Shown here: one piece after another, positions 9,515 through 17,655 of the stretch
How the letters are laid out: each line of letters opens with the position of its first letter
Numbering within the stretch: position 1 is the first letter of the stretch
Assembly (NCBI GenBank): GCA_000403415.2
Contig: KE159699.1
Coordinates: 53,933-117,385 of the forward strand
Length of the DNA: 63,453 nucleotides
Source: Firmicutes bacterium M10-2
Lineage (GTDB): Bacteria; Bacillota_I; Bacilli_A; Erysipelotrichales; Erysipelotrichaceae
Direction: 5' to 3'
Program-made: the position numbers and the translations under genes
Notes under the pieces: generated by a model
Seen by the model: only the letters and a program-made list of their open reading frames with translations
What the model was told of the DNA's origin: nothing
Databases searched by the model: none

Positions 9515-10207
9515 ATGAACAACAAAATTGAACAAGCAAAAGGCAAGCTGATTGTATCTTGTCAAGCGCTGCCGGAAGAGCCGTTGCATTCCTCGTTTAT
9601 TATGGGACGGATGGCAAAAGCAGCGAAAGAAGGCGGAGCAAGCGGTATTCGGGCAAATACAGTAGCGGATATCGAAGAAATCCAGACTCAAGTTGATTTG
9701 CCGATCATTGGAATTATTAAACGTCAATATGGAGATAATCATGTATATATCACCCCGACAATGGTCGAAGTCGATGAATTGATGGCTATGAAAAACCCTC
9801 CGGAAGTAATCGCAATTGATGCGACATGCCGAAAGCGTCCGGACGGAAAGACGTTGGATGAAATGTTTGCGCAAATGAAAGAAAAATATCCAAATCAACT
9901 ATGGATGGCAGATTGCGCTACCCTCGATGAAATGAAGCATGCAGATGATCTAGGCTTTGATTTCATCGGAACGACTTTGGTTGGATATACTCCTGAAAGC
10001 GAAGGAGATAAGATCGAAACAAACGATTTTGAAATTATTCGGGAACTGCTTAAAGTTGTAAAACATCCTGTAATCGGTGAAGGAAATATCGATACGCCTG
10101 AAAAGGTGAAACGGGTCCTTGAACTTGGCGCGTACAGTGTTGTGGTCGGATCGATCATTACACGACCGCAAGTGATCACGAAACGTTTCGTCGATGCAAT
10201 TCAATAA
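9515..10207 (+). CDS. nanE: N-acetylmannosamine-6-phosphate 2-epimerase
   Basis: Converts ManNAc-6-P to GlcNAc-6-P in sialic acid breakdown. This 230-residue TIM barrel has the family segments [33 protein letters not shown] (catalytic-site Asp) and the phosphate-binding GEGNIDTPE with [14 protein letters not shown] precedes ATG 9515. A longer frame from 9500 lacks a ribosome site. The other nan genes are absent from the window, so it may instead scavenge ManNAc-6-P from wall sugar turnover. A terminator follows. Confidence 0.93.
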   Translation: MNNKIEQAKGKLIVSCQALPEEPLHSSFIMGRMAKAAKEGGASGIRANTVADIEEIQTQVDLPIIGIIKRQYGDNHVYITPTMVEVDELMAMKNPPEVIAIDATCRKRPDGKTLDEMFAQMKEKYPNQLWMADCATLDEMKHADDLGFDFIGTTLVGYTPESEGDKIETNDFEIIRELLKVVKHPVIGEGNIDTPEKVKRVLELGAYSVVVGSIITRPQVITKRFVDAIQ

Positions 10208-10212
10208 AGGAG

Positions 10213-10244
10213 AAAAACCATGATCTTTCGGTCATGGTTTTTAT
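10213..10244 (+). terminator. Terminator after nanE
   Basis: Perfect stem AAAAACCATGA / TCATGGTTTTT with an eight-base loop. Confidence 0.85.
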
Positions 10245-10344
10245 CATGGTTTTTTATGACAAAATTGTTCGGATTCTGTTTGTTTGCTGTCACCTATCTT
10301 TCTTGCGATTTGCATAAAATGGACATAGGAAAGGCGGTAACAAA

Positions 10345-10677
10345 ATGAAGAAGATTTTAATGGCACTCCTTGTTTTGAGCTCTTTTGTTTTATCGGGTTG
10401 TTCTTCCACGTATTGGTATTCGCAGATCAATTCAAAACAGGTTGAAAAGATCAAGCCTGATGAAGGAGTGTTTCGCCCAAACGGGGGAATGAGTTATGAG
10501 TATACGTTGACTGCATATGATGGTCAGGGAATGGAAAAGGAAATTTCTTTCGGAACCGATCGTTTGTTAAAAGACGATGCTTTTATTCGTTTGGAAGTTG
10601 TTCCTTTGCGTGGTGTAGTCGGTTGGGAAGAAGTGGATCGGGAAGATCTTCCTAAATCAGTAAAAGAGCGTTATTAA
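10345..10677 (+). CDS. YxeA-family small lipoprotein (DUF1093)
   Basis: Secreted lipoprotein of 110 residues with lipobox LSGC (Cys about 19). The mature part resembles the YxeA/DUF1093 family: a YEYTLTAYDGQGMEKEISF strand pair, a LRLEV-like strand (FIRLEVVPLRGV), then VGWEEV and a closing DLP segment. Family members form small OB-like beta barrels of unclear function at the cell surface. It stands between nanE and a DivIVA-like gene. No binding or catalytic residue is evident. Confidence 0.75.
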   Translation: MKKILMALLVLSSFVLSGCSSTYWYSQINSKQVEKIKPDEGVFRPNGGMSYEYTLTAYDGQGMEKEISFGTDRLLKDDAFIRLEVVPLRGVVGWEEVDREDLPKSVKERY

Positions 10678-10765
10678 ATATGTTGATTCGAACATTTTGG
10701 CTTTTGGTTTTCTTTTTGATCTATACTTTGTTATGATTATTTCAATACAAAAAAGGAGTGGAAAG

Positions 10766-11017
10766 ATGGAAAACATCAAACTGGATCCGAATACGATTTA
10801 CGGCCAGGACTTTTCAATTTGTGAAAATGGGTACGGATGCATAGAGGTGGATGGTTTTTTGGATCAGATCATCGAAGATTACGAGTTGTACGATGAACGA
10901 ATCAAAGAACTCGAACAAGCATTGCAGCGCTTTAAGATTCGATGTGTTCAGCTGCAGGAGCAGGCGCATGCATTGAAGGTGGAAAACGATCAAATGAAAA
11001 GAAGTGAGTTGGCGTGA
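10766..11017 (+). CDS. DivIVA/GpsB-like N-terminal domain protein
   Basis: Short coiled-coil protein of 83 residues. The first half, from LDPNTIYGQDF through GYGCIEVDGFLDQIIEDYE, follows the DivIVA lipid-binding domain pattern (GY-x3-EVD-x-FLD-x-I-x-DYE). The second half is a heptad coiled coil (IKELEQALQRFKIR...). The size resembles GpsB more than full DivIVA, and such proteins link cell division and wall synthesis at the septum. AAAAGGAG precedes ATG 10766. Its stop overlaps the GTG of a 28-codon membrane peptide gene. Confidence 0.75.
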   Translation: MENIKLDPNTIYGQDFSICENGYGCIEVDGFLDQIIEDYELYDERIKELEQALQRFKIRCVQLQEQAHALKVENDQMKRSELA

Positions 11018-11100
11018 AAAATTGGCAAAAATATCTCTTTTGGATTATAATCGGACTTGTTGTGCTCACAATAATCATGGTACTTGGGCAAAAAGGATAA
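11014..11100 (+). CDS. Small single-pass membrane peptide (28 residues)
   Basis: GTG at 11014 overlaps the stop of the DivIVA-like gene and opens a 28-residue frame ending in TAA at 11100. It begins MKNWQKY, has one hydrophobic helix (LFWIIIGLVVLTIIMVL) and ends with a short GQKG tail. The positive-then-hydrophobic layout, the GTGA stop/start overlap and the terminator directly after it all support a translated peptide. It may be a partner of the DivIVA-like protein. There is no homology evidence. Confidence 0.5.
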   Translation: MKNWQKYLFWIIIGLVVLTIIMVLGQKG

Positions 11101-11106
11101 GGAATG

Positions 11107-11141
11107 AAAGAAGTGTCTTTCTCTGAAAGATGCTTCTTTTT
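11107..11141 (+). terminator. Terminator after the DivIVA-like operon
   Basis: AAAGAAG-TG-TCTTT / AAAGA-TG-CTTCTTT hairpin followed by a T-run. Confidence 0.8.
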
Positions 11142-11194
11142 ATGTGATTTTATGGAAAATATACCTTTTTATCACAAATTTATCACAAAAATGT

Positions 11195-11222
11195 TTGACA
11201 TTTGTTCTAAATTTATTATGAT
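11195..11222 (+). promoter_or_regulatory. Promoter of the two-gene hypothetical operon
   Basis: TTGACA at 11195-11200, a 16-bp spacer, TATGAT at 11217-11222. Confidence 0.65.
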
Positions 11223-11251
11223 TTTTATTGAAAGGGATTAGGAAATTTACA

Positions 11252-11749
11252 ATGAAGAAAGAGAAGGCTATACAACGATTTGTTCAAGAATATGAATCAA
11301 CAAAATATCATCATTCTTTGCGTAGCTGGGATCGTTTGATCCATCGTATGATTTGCTTTCAGGAAGAATGCGAAGGGTACGGGATCGAAGAAAACGGCTT
11401 GTATGAGGCTTCAGCCGTGAAATATAAATATGTGATCGAAGAAGGAAAAGAAATCTTTTTTGAATGTCCGAACCAACATCTTTCGATTGTTGATCAAGTG
11501 CAAAATGCAATGAACGAATTTCTTGAAAATAATGTGCTGGATGAATTAAGTGAAGCGGGCGCTGTAATCTGGGATGAACTGAGCATCCTGTTAAGAAAAT
11601 TTTGCGAAGAATTTGAAATGCAGTTTAATGAAAAAAACGATTTCTGGATTAAACAGCTAATGGAACGTTATCAAAAGATCCATGCGTTGAAAAAAGCAGA
11701 AATCAATCGAGTATTAAAAGAAGTGGAATCGGAAAGGTGGCAAGCATGA
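11252..11749 (+). CDS. Hypothetical cytoplasmic protein
   Basis: Protein of 165 residues, rich in Glu, Lys and aromatic residues, predicted helical, without signal peptide or membrane segment. I do not recognise the family. AGGAA seven bases before ATG 11252 decides the start. A TTG at 11228 is in frame but lacks a ribosome site. Its stop overlaps the ATG of the next gene (ATGA), so the two are translationally coupled and probably act together. Confidence 0.65.
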   Translation: MKKEKAIQRFVQEYESTKYHHSLRSWDRLIHRMICFQEECEGYGIEENGLYEASAVKYKYVIEEGKEIFFECPNQHLSIVDQVQNAMNEFLENNVLDELSEAGAVIWDELSILLRKFCEEFEMQFNEKNDFWIKQLMERYQKIHALKKAEINRVLKEVESERWQA

Positions 11750-12255
11750 TAAATCAGCAGGAAAGGGTTATATACGGCATGGAAGGAATAGATCGGTTCG
11801 AGCATCATCTCGGAATCTTGAAGCATCAGTATTATGAAAAAGTGAATGAAGTGGCTATGAAACAATGGCAGGGATTGATTGAAGAAGTGCGGATGTTCAT
11901 GGATGATCAACATCCGAATGTTCTTTATTCGTTTTCAAACTGTGACGGGATCATTGCCGGAAAAGGGAATAGTTTCATAATTGATTTTTATCCGCCGACA
12001 GCAACGTTTGCACAGAGAATCCTGAAATTGAGAAATCAAATTATTTTAGCTATGTCGAATGTAGAGTACGGATCTGCTCTTTATAATTTGCTTGATTCGC
12101 TTTACATTATTGTTTTATATGCATTTTATGACGATATGAGTTCTCGTGAATTGAAAGATTGGCAAAGCGAGCATGAAAAACACATGAATCACGAGGTGAA
12201 TCAAGGAACTATCGATGATATGGTTCAAAGTGTTTTAGAAGAAATTTTAATATAG
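11746..12255 (+). CDS. Hypothetical cytoplasmic protein, coupled to the preceding gene
   Basis: Protein of 169 residues starting at the ATG of an ATGA overlap with the upstream gene. Helical, with a moderately hydrophobic segment near residues 117-130 (LYNLLDSLYIIVLYAF) that looks like a packed helix rather than a membrane anchor. No motif or family is recognised. It resembles its partner in size and composition, but I see no clear sequence similarity. A compact terminator directly follows. Confidence 0.65.
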   Translation: MINQQERVIYGMEGIDRFEHHLGILKHQYYEKVNEVAMKQWQGLIEEVRMFMDDQHPNVLYSFSNCDGIIAGKGNSFIIDFYPPTATFAQRILKLRNQIILAMSNVEYGSALYNLLDSLYIIVLYAFYDDMSSRELKDWQSEHEKHMNHEVNQGTIDDMVQSVLEEILI

Positions 12256-12277
12256 GGATGCGTCTTGCATCCTTTTT
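12256..12277 (+). terminator. Terminator of the hypothetical gene pair
   Basis: GGATGC / GCATCC hairpin and TTTTT. Confidence 0.8.
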
Positions 12278-12329
12278 CGTTGTGATATAATAAGCATTAT
12301 CAATCACGGAATTAGGAAGAAGGAAAAGT

Positions 12330-13718
12330 ATGTTATCAAAACAGCAATTACAGCGATTGCTTACATTGTGTATGCACTCCAACGCAGATTTCGCGGAAAT
12401 CTTTGAAGAAGAAGGATCGAGCGAAGCAATCTCGATGCTCAACAACAATGTCGAAGATGTCAACCGCGTTTTGCGAAGCGGGATTGGCGTGCGCCTTTAT
12501 GAGGGAACACGTTCGGTTTACGGATATACAAATGTAACGGATGAGAAATCGTTAGAAACAATGATCAATGATCTAAGAGCTTCTTTAGGAAAAAAAGAAG
12601 AAGGAAAAGAAGTCGTTTTGACTCGGGAAACGATTGAAAACCGTCATCCGATTCAGATCGATCCAATGGAAGCTCTTTTAAAAGATAAAGTCGATCTCAT
12701 GTTACGTGCCAGTCATACTGCTTTTAATGAAAGCAAGGAAATCGAAAAAGTAACTGTCACCATGAGTGGCGTGAAGCAGCACGTGCAAATTTCGAATTCG
12801 GACGGAAAGCTTGTTCAGGATACGCGTGTACGCACACGTATGACTTGTGCTGCCTATGCAAGCGATGGGACGACCTTGCAGTCGGGTACTGCATCTCCGG
12901 GAGCAAGCATGGGATTGGAATTTTACGAAAGCACAACTCCGGAAGAAATCGGAAAAGAAGCAGTACGTATCGCTCTTGTCATGACACAGGCCAAACCGTG
13001 TCCGTCCGGGAAAATGCCGGTCATTATTGACAATGGATTTGGTGGGGTTATCTTCCATGAGGCGTGCGGTCATTCATTGGAAGCCACTGCAGTGGCGAAA
13101 GATCAATCGATATTCTGCAACAAGATCGGACAGCAGATCGCCTCAACGAAAGTGACCGCAATCGATGATGGAACGATTCCGAACGCTTGGGGATCGCAAA
13201 ATGTGGATGATGAAGGAAATCCTCAGCAGAAACGGGTGTTGATCAAAGACGGTATTTTGCAGACTTACATGATCGATACTTTGAATGGACGAAGGATGAA
13301 TATGAAATCGACAGGATCTTCCCGCCGACAATCTTATAAATTCGAGCCGACTTCCCGTATGAGCAATACGTATATTGCGGCCGGAACCGATACATTCGAA
13401 GATATGCTTTCCGGTATCGAAAAAGGCTTATATGCTAAGAAAATGGGCGGAGGAAGCGTTAATCCGCAAACGGGAGAATTTAACTTTGCGGTGCAGGAAG
13501 GATATTTGATCGAAAACGGAAAAATCACCGATCCGGTCAAGGGAGCTTCATTGATCGGAAACGGACAGGAAATTTTGATGAATATCGATATGGTCGGAGA
13601 AAATTTGGCAAGAGCTCAAGGAATGTGCGGATCCAGCAGCGGATCGATTCCGACCGATGTCGGACAGCCTCGTTTACGGGTATCTAGCATTACAGTAGGA
13701 GGAACGGCAAATGAATAA
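12330..13718 (+). CDS. tldD: TldD-type metalloprotease subunit
   Basis: Peptidase U62 family member of 462 residues. The zinc motif is HEACGH (about residues 242-247) within IFHEACGHSLEATAVAKD. The C-terminal half has the conserved TGSSRRQSY and MCGSSSGSIPTDVGQP segments. TldD and PmbA/TldE form a heterodimeric protease that cleaves unfolded peptides, for example in microcin maturation or toxin/antitoxin turnover. Here the two genes overlap by 8 bp. The promoter has an extended -10, TGATATAAT at 12283-12291. Confidence 0.93.
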   Translation: MLSKQQLQRLLTLCMHSNADFAEIFEEEGSSEAISMLNNNVEDVNRVLRSGIGVRLYEGTRSVYGYTNVTDEKSLETMINDLRASLGKKEEGKEVVLTRETIENRHPIQIDPMEALLKDKVDLMLRASHTAFNESKEIEKVTVTMSGVKQHVQISNSDGKLVQDTRVRTRMTCAAYASDGTTLQSGTASPGASMGLEFYESTTPEEIGKEAVRIALVMTQAKPCPSGKMPVIIDNGFGGVIFHEACGHSLEATAVAKDQSIFCNKIGQQIASTKVTAIDDGTIPNAWGSQNVDDEGNPQQKRVLIKDGILQTYMIDTLNGRRMNMKSTGSSRRQSYKFEPTSRMSNTYIAAGTDTFEDMLSGIEKGLYAKKMGGGSVNPQTGEFNFAVQEGYLIENGKITDPVKGASLIGNGQEILMNIDMVGENLARAQGMCGSSSGSIPTDVGQPRLRVSSITVGGTANE

Positions 13719-15036
13719 GCAAGCGTGGATCGAACGAGCGAAAGAGCTTGGACTCGAACAATTTGAAATATATCAAGCATTAAGTTCGGAAAAAGAATTT
13801 ACATGGTTCCAAGGCGAAATAGACACGTTTGTCACAAGCAAAGTATTAGGAACAAGTTTGCGTGCCATTAAAAACGGGAATGTTGCCACTCTTACTTTGG
13901 AAAATGTAGAAGACGAAACAATGGATGAAGCGCTGAACGCACTCGCACAGCAAACGGAAGTCATTACTTCGACAGAAACGGTATCGTTGACTGAAGCGCA
14001 GGAAGTAGAAATTATCGAAAATCCTCATCATTTCAAAATGCTGACAGTTGAACAAATCGAACAGATGCTTAAAAATATCGAATCGAAAGCTTTGGCGTAT
14101 GATTCGAAGATCGTTCAAGTAGCCTATCTTGGTTATGAGCAAGCATCCGGACGCAGAGAAATCACCAATTCTTTAGGTGTAGAACTTTCCGATGAAGATC
14201 AAGTGCAGTATGTGGCTTGCTCTGTTGTAGCGCAAGATAAAGATTCATTTAAAGATGCAACAAAAATCAAAGTAATTTTCGATCATGATTCATTTGATGA
14301 AGATCAATTTGTTAAAGAAGTGTGTGAGGAAGCACTGGGAAAATGCGGAGCGCATTCTATCCCTTCCAGAATGTGTCCGGTGATTTTTGAAAAAGATGCC
14401 ATGACTTCTTTGCTTGGTGCATTTACCGGTTTGTTTTCAGGCGATATGATTGCGAAAGGAATTTCTCCCCTAGCAAAAGATCTCGGAAAAAAAGTATTTT
14501 CCGAACAAATCACGATCTTTGACGATCCGAAAAATACGGACGCCCTCTCGATCGCATCCTTTGATGATGAAGGGTATCCGACAAGACGAAAAGTTGTTGT
14601 GGATCACGGAGTGTTCGAACAACCGCTTTTCGATGCAAGATCTGCGATCAAGATGAACACGAAAAGTACCGGAAATGGGTTTAAATCCGGATATGCTTCC
14701 AGTGTTCACGTCAGTCCGATGAATATGTGGATCGAGCCGGGAAACAAAGATCTTGATCAACTGATGGAAACGATGCAGGAAGGTGTTGTTATTACGGACA
14801 TTATGGGACTTCATGCAGGACTTCATTTCGCATCTACGCAATTTTCATTGCAGGCAAGCGGATACTTGGTGAAAGAAGGGAAGAAAAGCGATCCGGTGAC
14901 TTTGATCACGGTTGCGGGTCGGTTCCTGGATCTGATGAACGATGTATGGGAAGTCGGAAGCGATTTGGAGTGGACATATAAGCAAATCGTGAGCCCAAGC
15001 ATCTTATTTAAAAATTGTGCAATTAGTGGAGAATAG
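13711..15036 (+). CDS. pmbA: PmbA/TldE-type protease partner
   Basis: Second U62-family subunit, 441 residues, overlapping tldD. It lacks the HExxGH zinc motif, as expected for TldE/PmbA, and keeps family features such as the EKEFTWFQGEIDTF N-terminal strand, the central GAFTGLFSGDMIAKG and the C-terminal ITVAGRFLDLMNDV. It should form a heterodimer with TldD that encloses the active site. The next gene begins one base after its stop, so it lies within a three-gene operon. Confidence 0.92.
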   Translation: MNKQAWIERAKELGLEQFEIYQALSSEKEFTWFQGEIDTFVTSKVLGTSLRAIKNGNVATLTLENVEDETMDEALNALAQQTEVITSTETVSLTEAQEVEIIENPHHFKMLTVEQIEQMLKNIESKALAYDSKIVQVAYLGYEQASGRREITNSLGVELSDEDQVQYVACSVVAQDKDSFKDATKIKVIFDHDSFDEDQFVKEVCEEALGKCGAHSIPSRMCPVIFEKDAMTSLLGAFTGLFSGDMIAKGISPLAKDLGKKVFSEQITIFDDPKNTDALSIASFDDEGYPTRRKVVVDHGVFEQPLFDARSAIKMNTKSTGNGFKSGYASSVHVSPMNMWIEPGNKDLDQLMETMQEGVVITDIMGLHAGLHFASTQFSLQASGYLVKEGKKSDPVTLITVAGRFLDLMNDVWEVGSDLEWTYKQIVSPSILFKNCAISGE

Positions 15037-15037
15037 T

Positions 15038-15805
15038 ATGGCACCTTATGTAAATAAACAACTTAAAGATGCGTTGATCGCACTGAGAAAAGAAGAAAAT
15101 CAGCAAACAATCAACAATATGGCACGAACACTTCGAGATACGAGTGTTTTAGCGCCTGCTGTTTGGGATCAGGAACCTCAAAAAGATGAAAACGGGCAGC
15201 TGGTTTTCGAACCCAATACCCAAATTCAGCTTATGATCTTGCAAGATGCGAACGGAAAATACTTTTTTCCGATGTTTACAAGTTATGAGGAATTGCGCCA
15301 GGCCCAGCAGGAAAACGAAAATGTTCATGCTTTAGTCTTGGCATTCGATCAGTTCATGTCGTTTGTGGAAATGGCAAAAGGGCAAGTAGAAGGAATCGTA
15401 TTGGATCCGTTTACGGAAAATGTACCAATCGATATCGAATTTTTGGAAGGTGTGGCCAAGACCAAAAAGAATGTGATCAAACCGACAAAACTGAAAAAGG
15501 GTGAAAAAATCCAAGTACGGGAACCTATTAAAAAAATCGAGGCTTTGATCAATGCCCTCTATCAGGAAGCAGAAAAAATTCCTTCGATACAGGAAATTTA
15601 TTTGAAAGAAAGAGTCGATCATAACGATGTGCATTGGTTGGCAATCGTAGATATGAATCCCCAAGATCCGAAATTGTTTCAAAGACTTGGAGAAGCGGCA
15701 CGAGGAAAAACGGATGGAAAGGATATCGAATTCATGTTTTCGACGATGCAGGTTGCTCAGAAAATCATAGCCGATTCCACACCAATCTATACAAAAGGAT
15801 TTTAG
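15038..15805 (+). CDS. SseB-family protein
   Basis: Cytoplasmic protein of 255 residues. The N-terminal two thirds match SseB-type domains (MLILQDANGKYFFPMFTSYEEL and a segment with LDPFTENVPIDIEFLEG), and the last 100 residues match the SseB C-terminal domain (DNDVHW-like NDVHWLAIVDM...). The family name comes from serine sensitivity in E. coli, and its biochemical role is unclear. The start one base after pmbA, after TGGAGAA, indicates coupling. Its terminator hairpin was used as target by a 193-bp mobile element. Confidence 0.8.
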   Translation: MAPYVNKQLKDALIALRKEENQQTINNMARTLRDTSVLAPAVWDQEPQKDENGQLVFEPNTQIQLMILQDANGKYFFPMFTSYEELRQAQQENENVHALVLAFDQFMSFVEMAKGQVEGIVLDPFTENVPIDIEFLEGVAKTKKNVIKPTKLKKGEKIQVREPIKKIEALINALYQEAEKIPSIQEIYLKERVDHNDVHWLAIVDMNPQDPKLFQRLGEAARGKTDGKDIEFMFSTMQVAQKIIADSTPIYTKGF

Positions 15806-15813
15806 TTTTGAAA

Positions 15814-15834
15814 AGCGATCTATATTGGATCGCT
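15814..15834 (+). repeat. Target duplication, left copy: the sseB terminator hairpin
   Basis: Stem AGCGATC / GATCGCT around a 7-nt loop. The same 21 bp recur at 16028-16048 on the other side of the 193-bp element, where they keep the original T-run. Confidence 0.9.
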
Positions 15835-16027
15835 TCAGGCTGTTGACAAAGTCGATTTTTCAAATCGGCTTTGTCACAGCTTTTTATTTTTCTCCCACAA
15901 ATGAATAAAAAAAGAGCAATTTGAGGTATTTAAGTACCTAATATTACTCTTTTTTTAGACCTTTTTACCCACTTTTATTTTATTGAAATTTAATTTTTTC
16001 AAAATAGGTAGTTTGTCAACACTCTGA
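15835..16027. mobile_element. 193-bp MITE-like element in a terminator, copy 1
   Basis: Non-coding element with imperfect terminal inverted repeats: TCAGGCTGTTGACAAA at the left, and TCAGAGTGTTGACAAA reading inward from the right (14 of 16 match). By eye it is identical to a second copy at 26965-27157. Inside are a long hairpin formed by the left end (GCTGT-GACAAAG-CGATTT paired with AAATCG-CTTTGTC-ACAGC) and a terminator-like hairpin flanked by A- and T-runs (about 15909-15958). It lies between 21-bp direct repeats. With no transposase inside, it must move with an enzyme encoded elsewhere. The family is not identifiable from this window. Confidence 0.88.
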
Positions 16028-16054
16028 AGCGATCTATATTGGATCGCTTTTTTG
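16028..16054 (+). terminator. Original sseB terminator, now right target duplication
   Basis: AGCGATC / GATCGCT hairpin (16028-16048) with its own TTTTTT. Before the insertion it would have directly followed the sseB stop. Confidence 0.85.
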
Positions 16055-16176
16055 GGCTCTGAATTAAACAAAATGCAAATGCATTCCGTACATGTTAATA
16101 TTGTTATAGAAAGTTAATAAACTTATTCGAGGAAGTAAGAAAAGGAAACCTAGAAAAATAAGGAGGAGATTTACAT

Positions 16177-17617
16177 ATGGCACAATCTCAAACAGCAACG
16201 TTTCGGGGGTTTACCAAGAAGCAGTGTAGTCTCATTACGATTGGGGCTGTCTTGCTTATTTTCTTTGTCGCTGCCTCCGGTATGTCGCTCGGATTTATTC
16301 AAGGACCCATGCTTGCGAATATCGGCGCAGAAGATATGTTCTCTTTGATTACGACGATTTCGACAATTGCACTTTGTATCATGACACCGATCGGTGGTCG
16401 TTTGGTGGATATTTTCGGAGTACGCAAGGTCATCCTTTACGGAGGACTTTTATGCGGGATCTGTAATGTGATCCTGCCGTTTGTCACCAATCCGTTTTTA
16501 TTCTTGATCGTTCGATTTCTGATGTCTTTGGGAATGGGAGCATTTGTTACAGCACCGTATTTAATGGCGCCGATGGTTACCAAACCGCAAAATGTACCGA
16601 AAATCATGAGTTATTTGACGATTTCATTAGCTGTAGGCTCTCTTGCAGGAAGTTTTTTATCAAATTCTCTTGCAGGAAACGGAATGTTGACACTTGGCGT
16701 ATTATGGCCTGTCATCTTCTTGATCGCATCGGCAATTTTTTGTATTCCGAATTTGCCAAAGACACCACGGTCAAAAACAGTTACGTTGGATATCAAAGGA
16801 ATTATCCTGCTTAGCTTGACTTTGATTCTGATTTGCCTGCCTTTAAGTTTCGCACCGCAAATGGGATTTGGCAATCCGCTCATTTTCGGGGGTTTGATCT
16901 TAGGTGTTCTTTGTTTGATCTTATTCATCATGGTCGAAAAGAAAGTGGATTCTCCGTTGATTCCGTTAACGATCTTTAAATCGAAAGAATACACGATGTT
17001 GCTTGTGATCACGTTTTTTTCGGTATTCTTTATGACTGCGATGAATTCGTATTTGCCGCAAGCTTTAAGACAAATTACTCATACTGAAGAAACTGTGATC
17101 GGTATTTTCCAATTGCCACGTACAATTGTTCAGCTGATCCTGCCTGGATTTGTCGGTGTATGGTTAGGAAAGAATTTGGCTAAACGTACCGGTATTTCAT
17201 TAAATATTGCCGGAATTTGTATTTTTATTTGTTTCGCATTGCTCATATTCTTTGGAGCGAAGATGCCGGTATGGTTTATTATCTTATTTATGCATCACGT
17301 TGACCGGAATTGCCGACTCGTTTAGAAGTGTTTGTGTCACTCCGGCCGCTCAGTTGTTCTTGAAACCGCAAGACTTCGGCGTTGGTACATCATTGGTCGG
17401 ATTCTCGATTTCGCTTTCCAATGTTGTTTCGGCATGTGTTGATGGAATCGCATGGGACTCTTTGCGTCTTGGTACACCGGGTATTGCCGGACTGACAAAA
17501 GGAGCAGATACGATTTTCCTGATTGCAGCAGTCACAGGACTACTCACATTTATATTGACTGCTTTTGTCTATCAGATCATGGTCAATAAAAAGATGAAAA
17601 CAAAAGTGAAAGCTTAA
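16177..17617 (+). pseudogene. MFS drug-type exporter, frameshifted
   Basis: Major facilitator protein of the 14-helix DHA2 type that would be about 480 residues. The intact part (16177-17290) holds about eleven helices, including GGRLVDIFGVRKV (motif A). At about 17293, just after the ATG of IILFM, the frame is lost. The continuing frame reads ITLTGIADSFRSVCVTPAAQ and carries the last helices to 17617. One extra base, or two missing, explains it. AAGGAGGAG precedes the start. It could be a sequencing error, but the neighbouring SDR gene is also damaged. Confidence 0.8.
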
Positions 17618-17622
17618 TGAAT

Positions 17623-17655
17623 AAAAGCGCCTGGAAATCTCAGGCGCTTTTTATT
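17623..17655. terminator. Bidirectional terminator between MFS and SDR genes
   Basis: AAAAGCGCCTG / CAGGCGCTTTTT stem with a 7-nt loop. Confidence 0.85.

Noticed and set aside
10220-10348. A 42-codon frame with AAAGGAG before its ATG after nanE, overlapping the next gene by ATGA
   Set aside because: Its first codons are the nanE terminator hairpin, and the composition (MIFRSWFLSWFF...) follows from that hairpin and the T-run, so it is more likely chance.
15835-16027. Small RNA gene or riboswitch
   Set aside because: Identical copies at two sites, inverted ends and 21-bp direct repeats are explained by a mobile element.
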